Shown here: piece after piece, positions 24,465-34,266 of the stretch
Layout: each line of letters opens with the position of its first letter
Position numbering within the stretch: position 1 is the stretch's first letter
NCBI RefSeq assembly: GCF_900104355.1
Contig: NZ_FNIY01000016.1
Coordinates: 1 to 56,742, forward strand
Origin: Phyllobacterium sp. OV277
GTDB taxonomy: Bacteria; Pseudomonadota; Alphaproteobacteria; Rhizobiales; Rhizobiaceae
Length of the DNA: 56,742 nt
Direction: 5' to 3'
The notes under the pieces: generated by a model
Seen by the model: only the letters and a program-made list of their open reading frames with translations
What the model was told of the DNA's origin: nothing
The model's database searches: none
Program-made: the position numbers and the translations under genes

Positions 24465-25601
24465 ATGATCGGCACGCGATACGTAATTAAATCTGGTGAT
24501 ACATTGTGGTCTATTGCTCGCGACCAGTTAGGTGGCGGTGGGCAGTGGCCGCGGATCTGGCGTTATAACAACCGACGTGAAGTGGTTCGCAGTACCGGTC
24601 ATGGCATACCTGATCCTGATCTCATTCATGCCGGGCGCACCATTCTTATTCCGGTTCTGCCAAGCCAACGACCTGTGCGGACTGCTGACACGCGAACCGC
24701 GCCTGCACATCCCGTATTGCCATCAACGCCGCCTGTTCCAACGCCTAAGAGCCCAAGGCATTCATCACCGACCACTCCATCACCGGCCGCGCCCTCATCG
24801 GCTGATGGTGGAAATCTGAAGAGCACGTTGAAGGATATCAAACTGCCAGCGGCTCTTAAATATACATTGAAACAGCAACAAACGCTTGAGACGCCCACTG
24901 CGACGGTTGAGTTCCAGCTGACCGGTGATGTTTTTCTGATGGCCAGTACAAATGCGGCGCTTAGTTACAACATCAGTGATCAGAAAACCGAACTCAAGAT
25001 GACATCCACGATGCATCACGCTTTCGGTGAACTCGTCAGTGATAACCGTTTCATTTTTGACCCGAAGAAAAATGAATGCACTGTGCGCTCGATGCTTGTC
25101 AGCCAGAGCAATTCACCCGGTGTATCGACTGTCGCCACGGCGGTCGGTTTCGAATTGAGCCCGCTCAATCCAGTCCCTAAATTGCGCTTTGAATTGAGGC
25201 TGCCGAAACTTACCGGCCGCATCAACGGCTTTCTCTACACCGCTGTTGACGTCAAGTTTGTCATCCTCGTCACGCCGAAGCCCCAGCCGCCCACGGGACC
25301 TTCACCACGCATGTTGCCATTGCCGTCACCGGTTCCGCAGGCCCGACCCGAATCCGGTACGAACTGGGGGAAAGTGGTCGGGGTTGGTCTGATCACCGCA
25401 GCCGGGGTGATTGTCGTGGCCACGGTTGTAGAGGATTTCTTTACAGCGGGCGCGGGCATTGCCGATGATCCAGCGTCATTTGCCGCCGCAGCCGCTTTAT
25501 TTACGCGTGGTCTGGCTGGCTTTTCCCGAGCAACAGCGGTGCTTCCCGCCGTTGCACCTGCCAGCTTTGTGATGCGCAACTCCTTCGAGCTTGCGCATTG
25601 A
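24465..25601 (+). CDS. LysM-domain protein with hydrophobic C-terminus
   Basis: The product is 378 aa. A LysM peptidoglycan-binding motif fills residues about 4-65 (YVIKSGDTLWSIARDQLGGGGQWPRIWRYNN ... AGRTILIP), followed by a Pro/Thr/Ser-rich linker (to about 115). A central domain of unknown fold (about 120-270) comes next, then a second Pro-rich linker. The hydrophobic Ala/Val-rich segment (KVVGVGLITAAGVIVVATVV, about 305-325) could cross or dock on a membrane. No N-terminal signal peptide is present. GGGGGGAA sits just before the ATG. The next gene starts at the stop codon, so the two form a pair. It lies just outside the T6SS locus. Confidence 0.75.
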   Translation: MIGTRYVIKSGDTLWSIARDQLGGGGQWPRIWRYNNRREVVRSTGHGIPDPDLIHAGRTILIPVLPSQRPVRTADTRTAPAHPVLPSTPPVPTPKSPRHSSPTTPSPAAPSSADGGNLKSTLKDIKLPAALKYTLKQQQTLETPTATVEFQLTGDVFLMASTNAALSYNISDQKTELKMTSTMHHAFGELVSDNRFIFDPKKNECTVRSMLVSQSNSPGVSTVATAVGFELSPLNPVPKLRFELRLPKLTGRINGFLYTAVDVKFVILVTPKPQPPTGPSPRMLPLPSPVPQARPESGTNWGKVVGVGLITAAGVIVVATVVEDFFTAGAGIADDPASFAAAAALFTRGLAGFSRATAVLPAVAPASFVMRNSFELAH

Positions 25602-26416
25602 GACTCTCGCGGCGTGTCGTTCTGGTCGCCGCTTTGGCGATGGCGGGTGGTGGGGTCTATCTGCTCAACAGGCCGACCGGCAGCGAGAATGATGATCTTG
25701 AAGGCTTTGCACGCAAGCTTGGCGAGCAGCAGGGATTGACCATTGGTTTTGGCGATCCCAATACCTTTTTTATGCCTCCCTATATTGCTGCCGATGCGCA
25801 GATACAGGGTGTTGCCTTTGAACCCGTTGATCGCGCTATGGTCGCTGCGTCATTGAAAGGCCTTGCCAAGGCTTTTGAGGCCTATCCGGAAAAGTGCCTT
25901 GGCCGGATTATCAAGGCGATTTTTATTGCGGGAAAGATTGTTATCAACGGTGCGGAGGTTGGCGGTACCTATGGCCAGGATTGGATATTCGTCGCATCGC
26001 CGCGCAATCTTCCTGATGAAACGCGCCAGCTTACCGCCGAACTCGATGTCCATCACGAGACAAGCTCATTCGTGTGGTGGCGAAATTCGCCGCTTCAGGC
26101 TGCTTTCAAAGCACAGGAGCCAGCTGATTGGCGATTTGAGAACGATGCAGCTGATCAGGTTGCGCGCGGTCAGGGCGTTAATCCACCCATAGAAACAGGC
26201 TTCTTGTCGGCTTACGGGGCGACAACGGCGGAGAATGATTTCAATACCTATGCGGAGGTCATTTTTTCTGATCCCGCGCGCATGAAGGATATGGCCAGCA
26301 AAGTGCCCTTGGTCGCGAAAAAGCTCAATCTTGTCCTCAAGGCGTATATGGAAATTGATCCGCGCCTTCACGAGACCTTTTCAAGGATGGGCTTGCTTGA
26401 AATAACGGCTGACTAG
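25598..26416 (+). CDS. putative zincin-like exported protein (HHE...E variant)
   Basis: The product is 272 aa. The TTG start at 25598 overlaps the LysM gene stop and gives an N-terminal anchor (RLSRRVVLVAALAMAGGGVYLL, residues 2-23). An ATG at 25637 would remove the anchor. Near residue 150 lies ELDVHHETSSFVWW and near 210 SAYGATTAENDFNTYAEVIF. The spacing of HHE and a later END..YAE resembles gluzincin metallopeptidases in which the last Glu is the third zinc ligand. However, the first motif reads HExxS, not HExxH. A peptidase or binding role is inference. The pairing with a LysM protein suggests action at the cell wall. Confidence 0.6.
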   Translation: MRLSRRVVLVAALAMAGGGVYLLNRPTGSENDDLEGFARKLGEQQGLTIGFGDPNTFFMPPYIAADAQIQGVAFEPVDRAMVAASLKGLAKAFEAYPEKCLGRIIKAIFIAGKIVINGAEVGGTYGQDWIFVASPRNLPDETRQLTAELDVHHETSSFVWWRNSPLQAAFKAQEPADWRFENDAADQVARGQGVNPPIETGFLSAYGATTAENDFNTYAEVIFSDPARMKDMASKVPLVAKKLNLVLKAYMEIDPRLHETFSRMGLLEITAD

Positions 26417-26473
26417 TAGCGCTGTGACGTGCAAATGATCCGGTTCTAATATCTGCTTGGTCTGTGCGATGCT

Positions 26474-27871
26474 CTAATCGACGGCCATGGCCACAACCGT
26501 GAGATTATCTTGCGCGCCATTGATCAGGCTGTCGTCAACGAGCCTGTCAATGATGGCCTCAACTCGATTGGTGCTGAAAAAGCTTGCAACGCTGTTTTCG
26601 AGCGCCGCCTGCGCAATATTTGCTGTCATTAGAAGAAAGCGGTCTCCGGGCTCAAGATCGCCTGTGATCATGACCGATGTTGCACGCAATTGCAGTTTGA
26701 GTGTCGAGCTGGAGCGTTTGCTAAGGGCGGTGTCCGTCAGTTCCGTAAACGTGCCATCGCGCAGCAAAAGGCAATGCACGTTTCCCTGTACAAGCAGGCC
26801 GAACCTGTTCTGACGGAAGACAAGGCTCAGCGAACCAGCCTGTAATGCAAGCCCCGCAACGGCAATGTCGAGACGTTCCGTCAAGGCGCGCTTGGCTCCT
26901 TCAAGGCGCTCCGCCAAAAGCTCAAGTGCATCTTCGACATTGTCGGGCAACGGGATGCTGTCGAGCGAGGCGAGCAGAAAGCGCGAAATGGTGGCGCTGC
27001 GGCTCAGGCCAAATGTGCCATCGGCGACGGATATGAGACCTTTATCAAGTTTGAAGACAAAACTCTCCGTGTTTTGCTCAGCAAGCGTGCCACGATGGGA
27101 GCGACCAGCTACAGAAATATCTCCAACGGTCTGGGCTTCGGAGAACATACCGTTATTGTGCAGGGACTGGCCGCTCTGCCGTGCCCGGGCAAATTCATCA
27201 TTGAAAGCAGACGATGCCGTGTCGTCCTTGAAGAACGATGCGAAGGCCGTCACAGCAGGCCAACCGGGGTATAAGGACATACCCGGCTTGCGGCGGTCCG
27301 ACCCCGATGTCCACCACACCGATTGCGGTTTTGAATTTCTGCCAGCCAAAGCAGCCGCCAAGGGCGCAAAGGCTCCCGCGTCCGCTGACGGTTCACCCAG
27401 CGGGTTCAGGTTTGCAGGAAGAACCTCAAGATCAAACGCTTTCTTTGCCAGTTGATGATCAAAATAATCGATATCGAACTCGTCTTCCAGAACACTCAGC
27501 AGAACGTCTTCCAGCGAGTGCAGCCATTCATCGGCACGAGCAATGGACACAACGGAAAGGGGAAAGTCCGGTATCTGAGCGGCAACAAGAAAAGGGAAAT
27601 AGCGCCCGGCCTTGTCAACACTCGGGATCATCATGCCGACAACGGGGTAAGGGCCGCAAATGCTAGCTTCAAGGTAGAAGCGCCAGATCGGAGCGTTGAG
27701 ATAGAGGTCCATCCACTCATCCGCCAACATCTCGCGACTCGACTGAAGTGCGGGTTGCAGCCATTGGTCGAGTTGCAAGCGGACATCCCGGTCGAGCCGC
27801 CGGCTGATGAAATCCCCTTTGGACGGTACCTTGCCGAAATAACCGGCCAGAACCGTATCTCTTGCTTGCAT
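26474..27871 (-). CDS. tagF: T6SS-associated TagF fused to a degenerate PP2C-like domain
   Basis: The product is 465 aa. ATG 27871 was chosen because GGAAGG lies about 10 nt upstream; a TTG at 27901 would add 10 residues. Residues about 1-215 are TagF/ImpM (LAGYFGKVPSKGDFISRRL at the start, AGRYFPFLVAAQ near 90). Residues about 230-465 align with PP2C phosphatases (SHRGTLAEQNTESFV, LISVADGTFGLSRS, DNLTVVAM). The canonical NED, GDSR and SDG motifs read NTE, GNVH and TAN, and DGMGG reads DGTFG, so catalysis is unlikely. TagF represses T6SS assembly through the Fha branch in Agrobacterium, where a TagF-PppA fusion is known. It lies last in the tssJKLM gene run. Confidence 0.9.
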   Translation of the reverse strand: MQARDTVLAGYFGKVPSKGDFISRRLDRDVRLQLDQWLQPALQSSREMLADEWMDLYLNAPIWRFYLEASICGPYPVVGMMIPSVDKAGRYFPFLVAAQIPDFPLSVVSIARADEWLHSLEDVLLSVLEDEFDIDYFDHQLAKKAFDLEVLPANLNPLGEPSADAGAFAPLAAALAGRNSKPQSVWWTSGSDRRKPGMSLYPGWPAVTAFASFFKDDTASSAFNDEFARARQSGQSLHNNGMFSEAQTVGDISVAGRSHRGTLAEQNTESFVFKLDKGLISVADGTFGLSRSATISRFLLASLDSIPLPDNVEDALELLAERLEGAKRALTERLDIAVAGLALQAGSLSLVFRQNRFGLLVQGNVHCLLLRDGTFTELTDTALSKRSSSTLKLQLRATSVMITGDLEPGDRFLLMTANIAQAALENSVASFFSTNRVEAIIDRLVDDSLINGAQDNLTVVAMAVD

Positions 27872-27951
27872 CGGGTTCATCCCTTCCGGTCGTATGTCCA
27901 ACGGTGACGGATGCTATCCTGTTGCTGCGATGGTTCCTTGAAATTCATGCT

Positions 27952-30900
27952 CTAAAGCCCTTCAGGGCAGCGGAACGAGCGCAGTGCCTTCAAAGCGAAC
28001 GGATTGAGCACGGAACCAACCCGAACATCAAAGCTTGCGGTACGGCTGCCCATGCGGAACGAGGCAGTAAACTGATCCTCACTTGATACTTTTTTCTGGG
28101 CAAGGTCGAACAGCCGGAACATCGCCCAAGGTCCCGTCTTGCTGACGCTTGAATTTGGGCCTGGTGGATTGAAGGCGATGCGGGCGGAACGATTGCCTTG
28201 GCCGGGCCACTTGAATGATTTGGTCTGAACTGGCCCGTGATCATAATTGATCGCTTCACCGTTGATATCGAGCGCTACGGAGGTCGAATTGCTGTCGAGA
28301 TCATTGGGCGTGATATCGAGATCAAGGCTCAGGTCGTTGCCGCCTTTTGAGAAAAAAGCTGTCTGGATGGTTTGGGCATTCTCAAACTGCACAAGGGCGT
28401 CGCTCGCAATCGCTTCAGCACCATTCATACCGACCAGACGCCACGGTGTTTGCGAAATATCGACGAATGGCTTGAGCTGAAACTGGAAGAACGTTGCAAA
28501 ATCACCAGATGGGCTAAACATCCGGATAAAGTCATTGATGGCAACGTCATTATTGGCATTCGGGTCAAAGGGATAACGTCCTGCAATGGCGAGCTTGCAG
28601 AAGCGTCCGCTGTTGCTCTGCCACAAATCAGAAATGGACCGTCGTGCTCCCGTTGCAGATAATCGGGCGATGTCGGTGGCAAGACGTCCGATCCAACGGC
28701 TGACAGGCTCGGGCAAACGTTGTGCTTGTGTTACCAGCATCTGATTGGCCGATACCAGCTTGCTCTCGACGCCAAAAATCGTGTTGACCTCACCGGCATT
28801 GGTGGCAGCGCGGCTGAGCTGCAGCGACAGTTCCTCAAGAACGGGAGAAAGATCGGTAAACTGAGACTTCTGCCCTTCCGGAGGCTGCAGGGATTTGCGC
28901 AGCGCGGCATAAGGGTCAAGCATTGTGGTCTCAAAGCCGTCGGTCAAAGCCTGCATGGATTGAACGCGCTCTGCATTCACCTTGGCCAGTTCCTCGGCCG
29001 CTTTGCGTTGCGCCTCGTCAACGTCGCCTTCCTTCTGGGACGGTTTGGCGGCGGCGGCTGGCGCGGAGAACTGCTGGGGGTCCAGATTGGTAGCCTCGGC
29101 TACGGCAGTCGCAAAGGTCCGCAGTGGATTATCAGCAGACGCCAGGATTCGGACAATGTCGGCAGCCTGAATGAGATCAGGAGCCGGACGTATGCCCATG
29201 TCATTCAGCAGCGCTGCCCATCGTTGGCGATTGGCGTTGAAATATATGCGCAGGACATCGGTCTTCAGATTGTCGCTGGATTCCGCCTGCGCCTTGTCTT
29301 CACCAATGACCCAGCCCTCCTGTGCGAACTGTTCCGACATCTGGGCCAGGCGAGGCAGGAAATAGTTGAAATAGCCATCCCGGGTGAAAACCCCCGGTAT
29401 GCCTTGGCGAAGATCCGTGCCACTTTCGCGGGCAAACAGGAGTTCCGCCCCCGAGCCCGCTTTGTCTACAGGCCGCCACTCCGGTAATGCCATGGCATCC
29501 GGAGAGGTAAGCAGTAGTTCGAAGAGTTGCTGCGAACGCGGAATGGCATTGATTTTTGCGCGTGCCTTCTTGATGAGATTTTCGTCAAGGCTGACCGTAA
29601 TCAATGGCCGGGACAGGAGCGCACGGCTGTGTGCAAGCAGGCTTTCCCGCGCCTGCGCGCGCCCTGCACCGGGCAAGGAAGCATCGAAATTTGCCTTCAA
29701 GGTTTGTGCGGCAAACTGCTCGTCCAGCGGTCCAAGACCACCAAGCATCGCATAGAGCTTTAGCGTATCATAAAGCTGTCCGGTTGTGATCTGGGGATCA
29801 TTCATCCGGTTCTGCAGATGGACAAGCAGGCGAGGGAGAAGAAAACCGTTCAGCGCCCGGGCATAGGTCGCCTGCATGCTTTCGCTTAGCTTGGCTTCCT
29901 GATCCGTGCCGAAGTGATACCAGCGACTTTTACCGGCAATGTCGTCGGTGATGGCACTGCGCAACGTGTTGAGCGGCGAGAGTATCCGGTTCAGATCATC
30001 GGTTGTAATGTCTTCGATAGCAATCGAGGTGGCTTCACGATTATAGGAGGCGATGCGCTCATTGACCGCGCTCATCGTGCTCTGATTGGTGAAATAGGCA
30101 TGGGACCAGCCTGCAAAAAGCCCGCCGGCAATGATCAATGGCACAAGATAGAATATGGTGGACATGATGCGCTTGCGGCGCTGCACCTTGATATCGGTGG
30201 TAACAAGATTGGCTTCACCAAACACCACCTCATTGAACAATCGCGACAGGAAGAATGCCTTCTGCGAGACTGTGCCAGTCGTGTTGGGTTCCTGCAAAAA
30301 CGAGAAACGTTCGGATGTCGAACGCCCGACCTTGTCATAAACAGCGCCGGTCTGGGTGGCCGAGACGAAATAGACACCGCGCAGGAGTGGCGCGCTGACC
30401 AGTTTGGAACTTGCCGTAAGCTCGCCGATTTGCTCGACGAGAACGCCCTTGATTGACGCAAATTGTGCAGGGAACCTGAACACACTGCTGCGTCGGAGAT
30501 CATCAGGTTCCTGCTGCATGCGCTCGAGGAGTATGCGGTGCATGCGTTCGAGAAGAAGATCGACCTCGCCGGAAAAAGCTTCGGCAATCTTGCCTTTTGA
30601 CTGGCTGACACCGAGAGGGAACGTAACACCGAGAACCTGTTCGCGATCGAACTTGTTGAAGTTGTCGAAAAATTCGCCGAAACCTGCAAGCATGTCCACC
30701 TTGGTGAAGATCAGATAGACCGGCAGCCGGACCTTCAGATTGTCTTCCAGATCACGCAGGCGCTGCTTGATGATTCTGATTTCCTTGAAGCGGGCCTGTG
30801 CGCTCTGGGTCAGTATGTCTTCCATACTGATGGTGACCAGCACGCCATTGATCGGCTTCAAAGGTCGATGCCGTTTGAGCAGGCCAAGGAAACTCTGCCA

Positions 30901-31530
30901 CGCCGTGCTGTCGACGGTAACATCACTGTCTTGGGTTGTGTAGCGGCCCGCCGTGTCGATCAGCACGGCTTCGTCGGTAAACCACCAGTCGCAACTGCGG
31001 GTACCGCCGACGCCACGAATGCTGTGTTCGTCCATCTCTTCAGCAAAGGGGAACGACAGTCCGGAATTGACGAGAGCAGTCGTTTTGCCGGAGCCAGGCG
31101 CTCCGATGATCATATACCAGGGGAAATCATAGATATAGCCGAACCGCTTTTTGCTGATCGACTTCAAGCGCAGGAGAGCGTCCTTCAGGCGCTGCCTGAG
31201 CAGTGCAACTTCTTCCTTTGCTTCTGTTTCGGAATCGGTGCCATCCTCGGCGACCGCGTCGATCATTGCAGCTTCGGCACGGCGGCGGCGGACAGCCGAA
31301 ACAATTGCATAGATCAGCCAGACGAGAACAACCACGCCGATTGCGATGATGCGGTTGTACTGCGACTCAAGCGGGCGCCATTTGCCAAAGGCGATGCTAT
31401 CGCCATAGAACCAGATCATCACGGCGATAGCGACGACCCAGATCAATGACCAGAACCGGCCGCCCTTCAGGAAGCCCAGATAGCTCTCAATGTAGGAGCG
31501 GATCGTATAGATCCAGTTGAGGATATTCAC
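27952..31530 (-). CDS. tssM: T6SS inner-membrane protein TssM (IcmF)
   Basis: The product is 1192 aa, normal for TssM. Two N-terminal helices (about 27-42 and 61-79) precede a cytoplasmic GTPase-like domain with an intact Walker A (GAPGSGKT, residues 143-150) and DTAGRY as the switch motif. A third helix (about 455-475, IFYLVPLIIAGGLFAGW) is followed by the large periplasmic domain that binds TssJ, ending in the beta-rich C-terminus. With TssL and TssJ it forms the envelope-spanning complex. The start is GTG at 31530, and its GTGA overlaps the tssL stop by 4 nt. Confidence 0.96.
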   Translation of the reverse strand: MNILNWIYTIRSYIESYLGFLKGGRFWSLIWVVAIAVMIWFYGDSIAFGKWRPLESQYNRIIAIGVVVLVWLIYAIVSAVRRRRAEAAMIDAVAEDGTDSETEAKEEVALLRQRLKDALLRLKSISKKRFGYIYDFPWYMIIGAPGSGKTTALVNSGLSFPFAEEMDEHSIRGVGGTRSCDWWFTDEAVLIDTAGRYTTQDSDVTVDSTAWQSFLGLLKRHRPLKPINGVLVTISMEDILTQSAQARFKEIRIIKQRLRDLEDNLKVRLPVYLIFTKVDMLAGFGEFFDNFNKFDREQVLGVTFPLGVSQSKGKIAEAFSGEVDLLLERMHRILLERMQQEPDDLRRSSVFRFPAQFASIKGVLVEQIGELTASSKLVSAPLLRGVYFVSATQTGAVYDKVGRSTSERFSFLQEPNTTGTVSQKAFFLSRLFNEVVFGEANLVTTDIKVQRRKRIMSTIFYLVPLIIAGGLFAGWSHAYFTNQSTMSAVNERIASYNREATSIAIEDITTDDLNRILSPLNTLRSAITDDIAGKSRWYHFGTDQEAKLSESMQATYARALNGFLLPRLLVHLQNRMNDPQITTGQLYDTLKLYAMLGGLGPLDEQFAAQTLKANFDASLPGAGRAQARESLLAHSRALLSRPLITVSLDENLIKKARAKINAIPRSQQLFELLLTSPDAMALPEWRPVDKAGSGAELLFARESGTDLRQGIPGVFTRDGYFNYFLPRLAQMSEQFAQEGWVIGEDKAQAESSDNLKTDVLRIYFNANRQRWAALLNDMGIRPAPDLIQAADIVRILASADNPLRTFATAVAEATNLDPQQFSAPAAAAKPSQKEGDVDEAQRKAAEELAKVNAERVQSMQALTDGFETTMLDPYAALRKSLQPPEGQKSQFTDLSPVLEELSLQLSRAATNAGEVNTIFGVESKLVSANQMLVTQAQRLPEPVSRWIGRLATDIARLSATGARRSISDLWQSNSGRFCKLAIAGRYPFDPNANNDVAINDFIRMFSPSGDFATFFQFQLKPFVDISQTPWRLVGMNGAEAIASDALVQFENAQTIQTAFFSKGGNDLSLDLDITPNDLDSNSTSVALDINGEAINYDHGPVQTKSFKWPGQGNRSARIAFNPPGPNSSVSKTGPWAMFRLFDLAQKKVSSEDQFTASFRMGSRTASFDVRVGSVLNPFALKALRSFRCPEGL

Positions 31531-32906
31531 TGTTGATTGCCTGCGCCGGTTGTCGTGTCTTTTTCAGACCGCGGATTTGCGGTGACGATAATCTCTGTTC
31601 GCCTGTTCGCGGTCTGGCCCTCTTCGGTATCGTTGGTGTCGATTGGTTCGGATTCGCCGCGCCCCTCGAAGCGAATCTGGTTATCAGGCACATAATTGCC
31701 GATAATGGTGGCTACCGATTCGGCGCGAGCCCGGGATAGATCATAGTTCGACGGAAAGCGTATCCCGCGGATGGGACGATTGTCGGTATGGCCCACGACA
31801 AGCGCAGAGAATTTTTCGTCTGCGATGGCACGGCCAATCCGATCAATCAGGCCCTGGAATTGCGGGTTGACGTCCGCGCTTGCCGACGCGAAAAACCCGG
31901 TATTGCGGAACCGCACAAGCACGCGATTTCCGTCTCGCGCTGTGGTTAATAGGCCCCGATCCACCTCCGGCTGGAGGAAAGTGAGGAAGTCGCGCAGCCT
32001 GTCCACCTGTTCAACCGGTTGTGGTGCGGGTTGCTCAACCTTGATTGATGGGTTGCCTTGCGGCGGAGCGGCGGCCATCGCAATCATAATGCCGTCCGAC
32101 TCCGTATTGAGAAGGCGCAGGATGCCCACATAGCCGAAGGCACAAAGAAGAACGAGCATTCCGAGCAGTGCTGGATAAAGGTTCTTGAACCGTGCCTTGG
32201 AGAAGCGCGCATTGATACCACGCCAATGCGGCGATACTTCCCGTTCAATGTCACCCATGGATGACTGGAGGGTACGATAGAGACTATCCCTTATCTGCGA
32301 GAGTTCGAGAGCGCCGCGGGCACTGACGCGCAGCCTTCCTTTGAAACCAAGAGACAGGCAAAGATAGAGCAACAACAGGATATCGCGATTGCGACCCGGG
32401 TCCTTGTGAAAATGCTCAAGCAATTCGAAAAAGCGTTCACCGCCCTGAACGTCGCGGTGAAATGTCGAGACAATACTGTTGCTCGCCCAATTGCTGGCGC
32501 CGCCCCAGCGTGTGCTCAGAACGACGTCATCAATGGTGGCGCAGAGAGCGTAGTGCGCCACGCGGGCATGTTGCGTGTCCACATTGGCATTTGCGACCTT
32601 ACGCTCATAAGCCCGCATTTCGTCGATCACGGCCGTGCGAAGCTGTTCGGCATCAGGCTCTGCGTGAAGTCCGCGAAGGTGGTAAAGCAAGTTAAGCTGC
32701 GGGCGAGCGGCAGCGACAAGAAATGGCAACCCTTTCGGGCTGGTATCGATTGTATCCACGCCGCCTTCACGCAGCGCTGACTGGAGTGTCGTTGTTTCGT
32801 TGCCGTCAGCATCGCTCGAGCCAGCCTGTGCCGCACGTCCACGCTCACCGCCCGGCTTGGGTTTGATGATCGTTGGCTCACTGCGCCAGAATTTATCGTC
32901 GCTCAT
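31527..32906 (-). CDS. tssL: T6SS protein TssL (DotU) with C-terminal OmpA-like domain
   Basis: The product is 459 aa, the long form. The cytoplasmic DotU domain (residues about 70-255, with LNLLYHLRGLHAEPDAEQLR near its start and SLGFKGRLRVSARG near 190-205) is followed by one helix (about 265-287, LYPALLGMLVLLCAFGYVGIL). A C-terminal OmpA peptidoglycan-binding domain (about 320-445) has VVGHTDNRPI, NYDLSRARAESV and GRGESEPIDTNDTEEGQ.ANRRTEI, with the Asp and Arg residues that hold diaminopimelate. The extra domain anchors the T6SS membrane complex to the wall directly. It lies 4 nt downstream of tssK and overlaps tssM by 4 nt. Confidence 0.95.
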   Translation of the reverse strand: MSDDKFWRSEPTIIKPKPGGERGRAAQAGSSDADGNETTTLQSALREGGVDTIDTSPKGLPFLVAAARPQLNLLYHLRGLHAEPDAEQLRTAVIDEMRAYERKVANANVDTQHARVAHYALCATIDDVVLSTRWGGASNWASNSIVSTFHRDVQGGERFFELLEHFHKDPGRNRDILLLLYLCLSLGFKGRLRVSARGALELSQIRDSLYRTLQSSMGDIEREVSPHWRGINARFSKARFKNLYPALLGMLVLLCAFGYVGILRLLNTESDGIMIAMAAAPPQGNPSIKVEQPAPQPVEQVDRLRDFLTFLQPEVDRGLLTTARDGNRVLVRFRNTGFFASASADVNPQFQGLIDRIGRAIADEKFSALVVGHTDNRPIRGIRFPSNYDLSRARAESVATIIGNYVPDNQIRFEGRGESEPIDTNDTEEGQTANRRTEIIVTANPRSEKDTTTGAGNQQ

Positions 32907-32910
32907 GGCA

Positions 32911-34248
32911 TCACGACTTTATTGCCCAGAGTTCAAATTCAATGGCCGGAAAATCACCGGCAAGATGCATTGCGATAGCGCCGGACGTGCTGAGTTGCTT
33001 CCACAAGGCGCCATCGCGGTCGAGTTCGAAATAGCTTGTTCCGGGGCGATAGGGCAATTGGCGCGGTGCAACCGGCAGCGGGCGAACCGCTATACCCGGC
33101 AGGGCGACATTGACGAGTTCTGCGATCCGTTCAACCGGGCCGACCTTGATCTGCCGGGGCAGGGTGCTGCGCAGAGCCTCCGATGGCATGTCACAACGCA
33201 CCGCCAATACGAAGCCGCTGCCGACCAGAAGACTGCGATCAGTGATCGTACCGACCCGCACGCCGTGTTTGCGCTCGTCGAGAGGAATTTCGATTGCTGA
33301 CCGTTCCAGAACAGAGGAAAGCGATTCACGCAGATCAAACAAAACCGGATCAAATGAACCGCGCAGGTCGAGATGGCGATATCCCGGAAACACCGATCCG
33401 CGACGCCGCTCTTTGGTGAATGTTGAAAGCTCACCTGCAAGCTGTGCACATAGTACATAGAGTGTCTCGGGATGCAGGGAGCTCAAATTCTCGCGATGGT
33501 GGCGAAAGACTGCCTCGTTCCGGTTAAGTACCTGAAGAAACTGGAAATCCGAGACTTCTGCCGTACCGCGGATTGATGGATCGCCCATGCGGTCGGCGAT
33601 TGCTTCCGCCCTATGAGACATAATGCCCAGAAGCTCGGTAACAATATTCTCAAGCTGAAGCTGCGCTGCGCAATTGATCGATGGTGCGATAAAGGTGTCA
33701 TCAAGGACAACGGATTGATCCTGCCGGACCTCGACGATCCGCGCGACAGCGATACGGTCGTATCCAGCCAGTTCTTCATCGGACAAAAGAAAACTCAAAC
33801 GAAAACGACCGACGTCCAGAAGCGCCGCAATGGAGCTGCCCTCGTTCGTATCCTGCACCTCGTATTTCTGGCGCGCATAACGGACGTTGCGTCCGGGGGC
33901 GGTTTCACCACCAATTTCAGCAAGTCCCGGCTGCTGCATGGGCAGACAAAGATAGACGAAGACATTCTTCGTGCCTTCCTCCAGTCTCAATGCCGGGGGA
34001 AGGTCTACGGGGCCGGGCGCTTCGAACACGCTTCCATCGGGCATGACACCGCGCACGCTCGACAGCGCGAACATTCCATTGCCGAGGAGCTGCTCGTTGA
34101 TCGTGATACGCGAAATACCCCAAGGGAATTTGACGAGTTCACGAACGACCGATTTGACAAGCCTTTCAGTCCAGCGGTCCTGCTGTTGAAAATGCTGTAC
34201 CCGAAGGAACATGCCTTCCGACCAGACGACGCGATTGTCATGTTCCAT
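32911..34248 (-). CDS. tssK: T6SS baseplate protein TssK (ImpJ)
   Basis: The product is 445 aa. It starts MEHDNRVVWSEGMFLRVQHFQQQDRWTERLV, the highly conserved TssK N-terminus (W-x-E-G-x-x-L-x-x-Q-H-F-Q). A later GYRHLDLRGSFDPVLFDLRESLSSVLE segment near 280-310 is also typical. ATG 34248 was chosen over a TTG one codon earlier. TssK trimers link the baseplate to the TssM-TssL complex. It sits between tssJ (18 nt gap) and tssL (4 nt gap), leftward. Confidence 0.96.
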   Translation of the reverse strand: MEHDNRVVWSEGMFLRVQHFQQQDRWTERLVKSVVRELVKFPWGISRITINEQLLGNGMFALSSVRGVMPDGSVFEAPGPVDLPPALRLEEGTKNVFVYLCLPMQQPGLAEIGGETAPGRNVRYARQKYEVQDTNEGSSIAALLDVGRFRLSFLLSDEELAGYDRIAVARIVEVRQDQSVVLDDTFIAPSINCAAQLQLENIVTELLGIMSHRAEAIADRMGDPSIRGTAEVSDFQFLQVLNRNEAVFRHHRENLSSLHPETLYVLCAQLAGELSTFTKERRRGSVFPGYRHLDLRGSFDPVLFDLRESLSSVLERSAIEIPLDERKHGVRVGTITDRSLLVGSGFVLAVRCDMPSEALRSTLPRQIKVGPVERIAELVNVALPGIAVRPLPVAPRQLPYRPGTSYFELDRDGALWKQLSTSGAIAMHLAGDFPAIEFELWAIKS

Positions 34249-34266
34249 CAATAAACACCGTACTGG

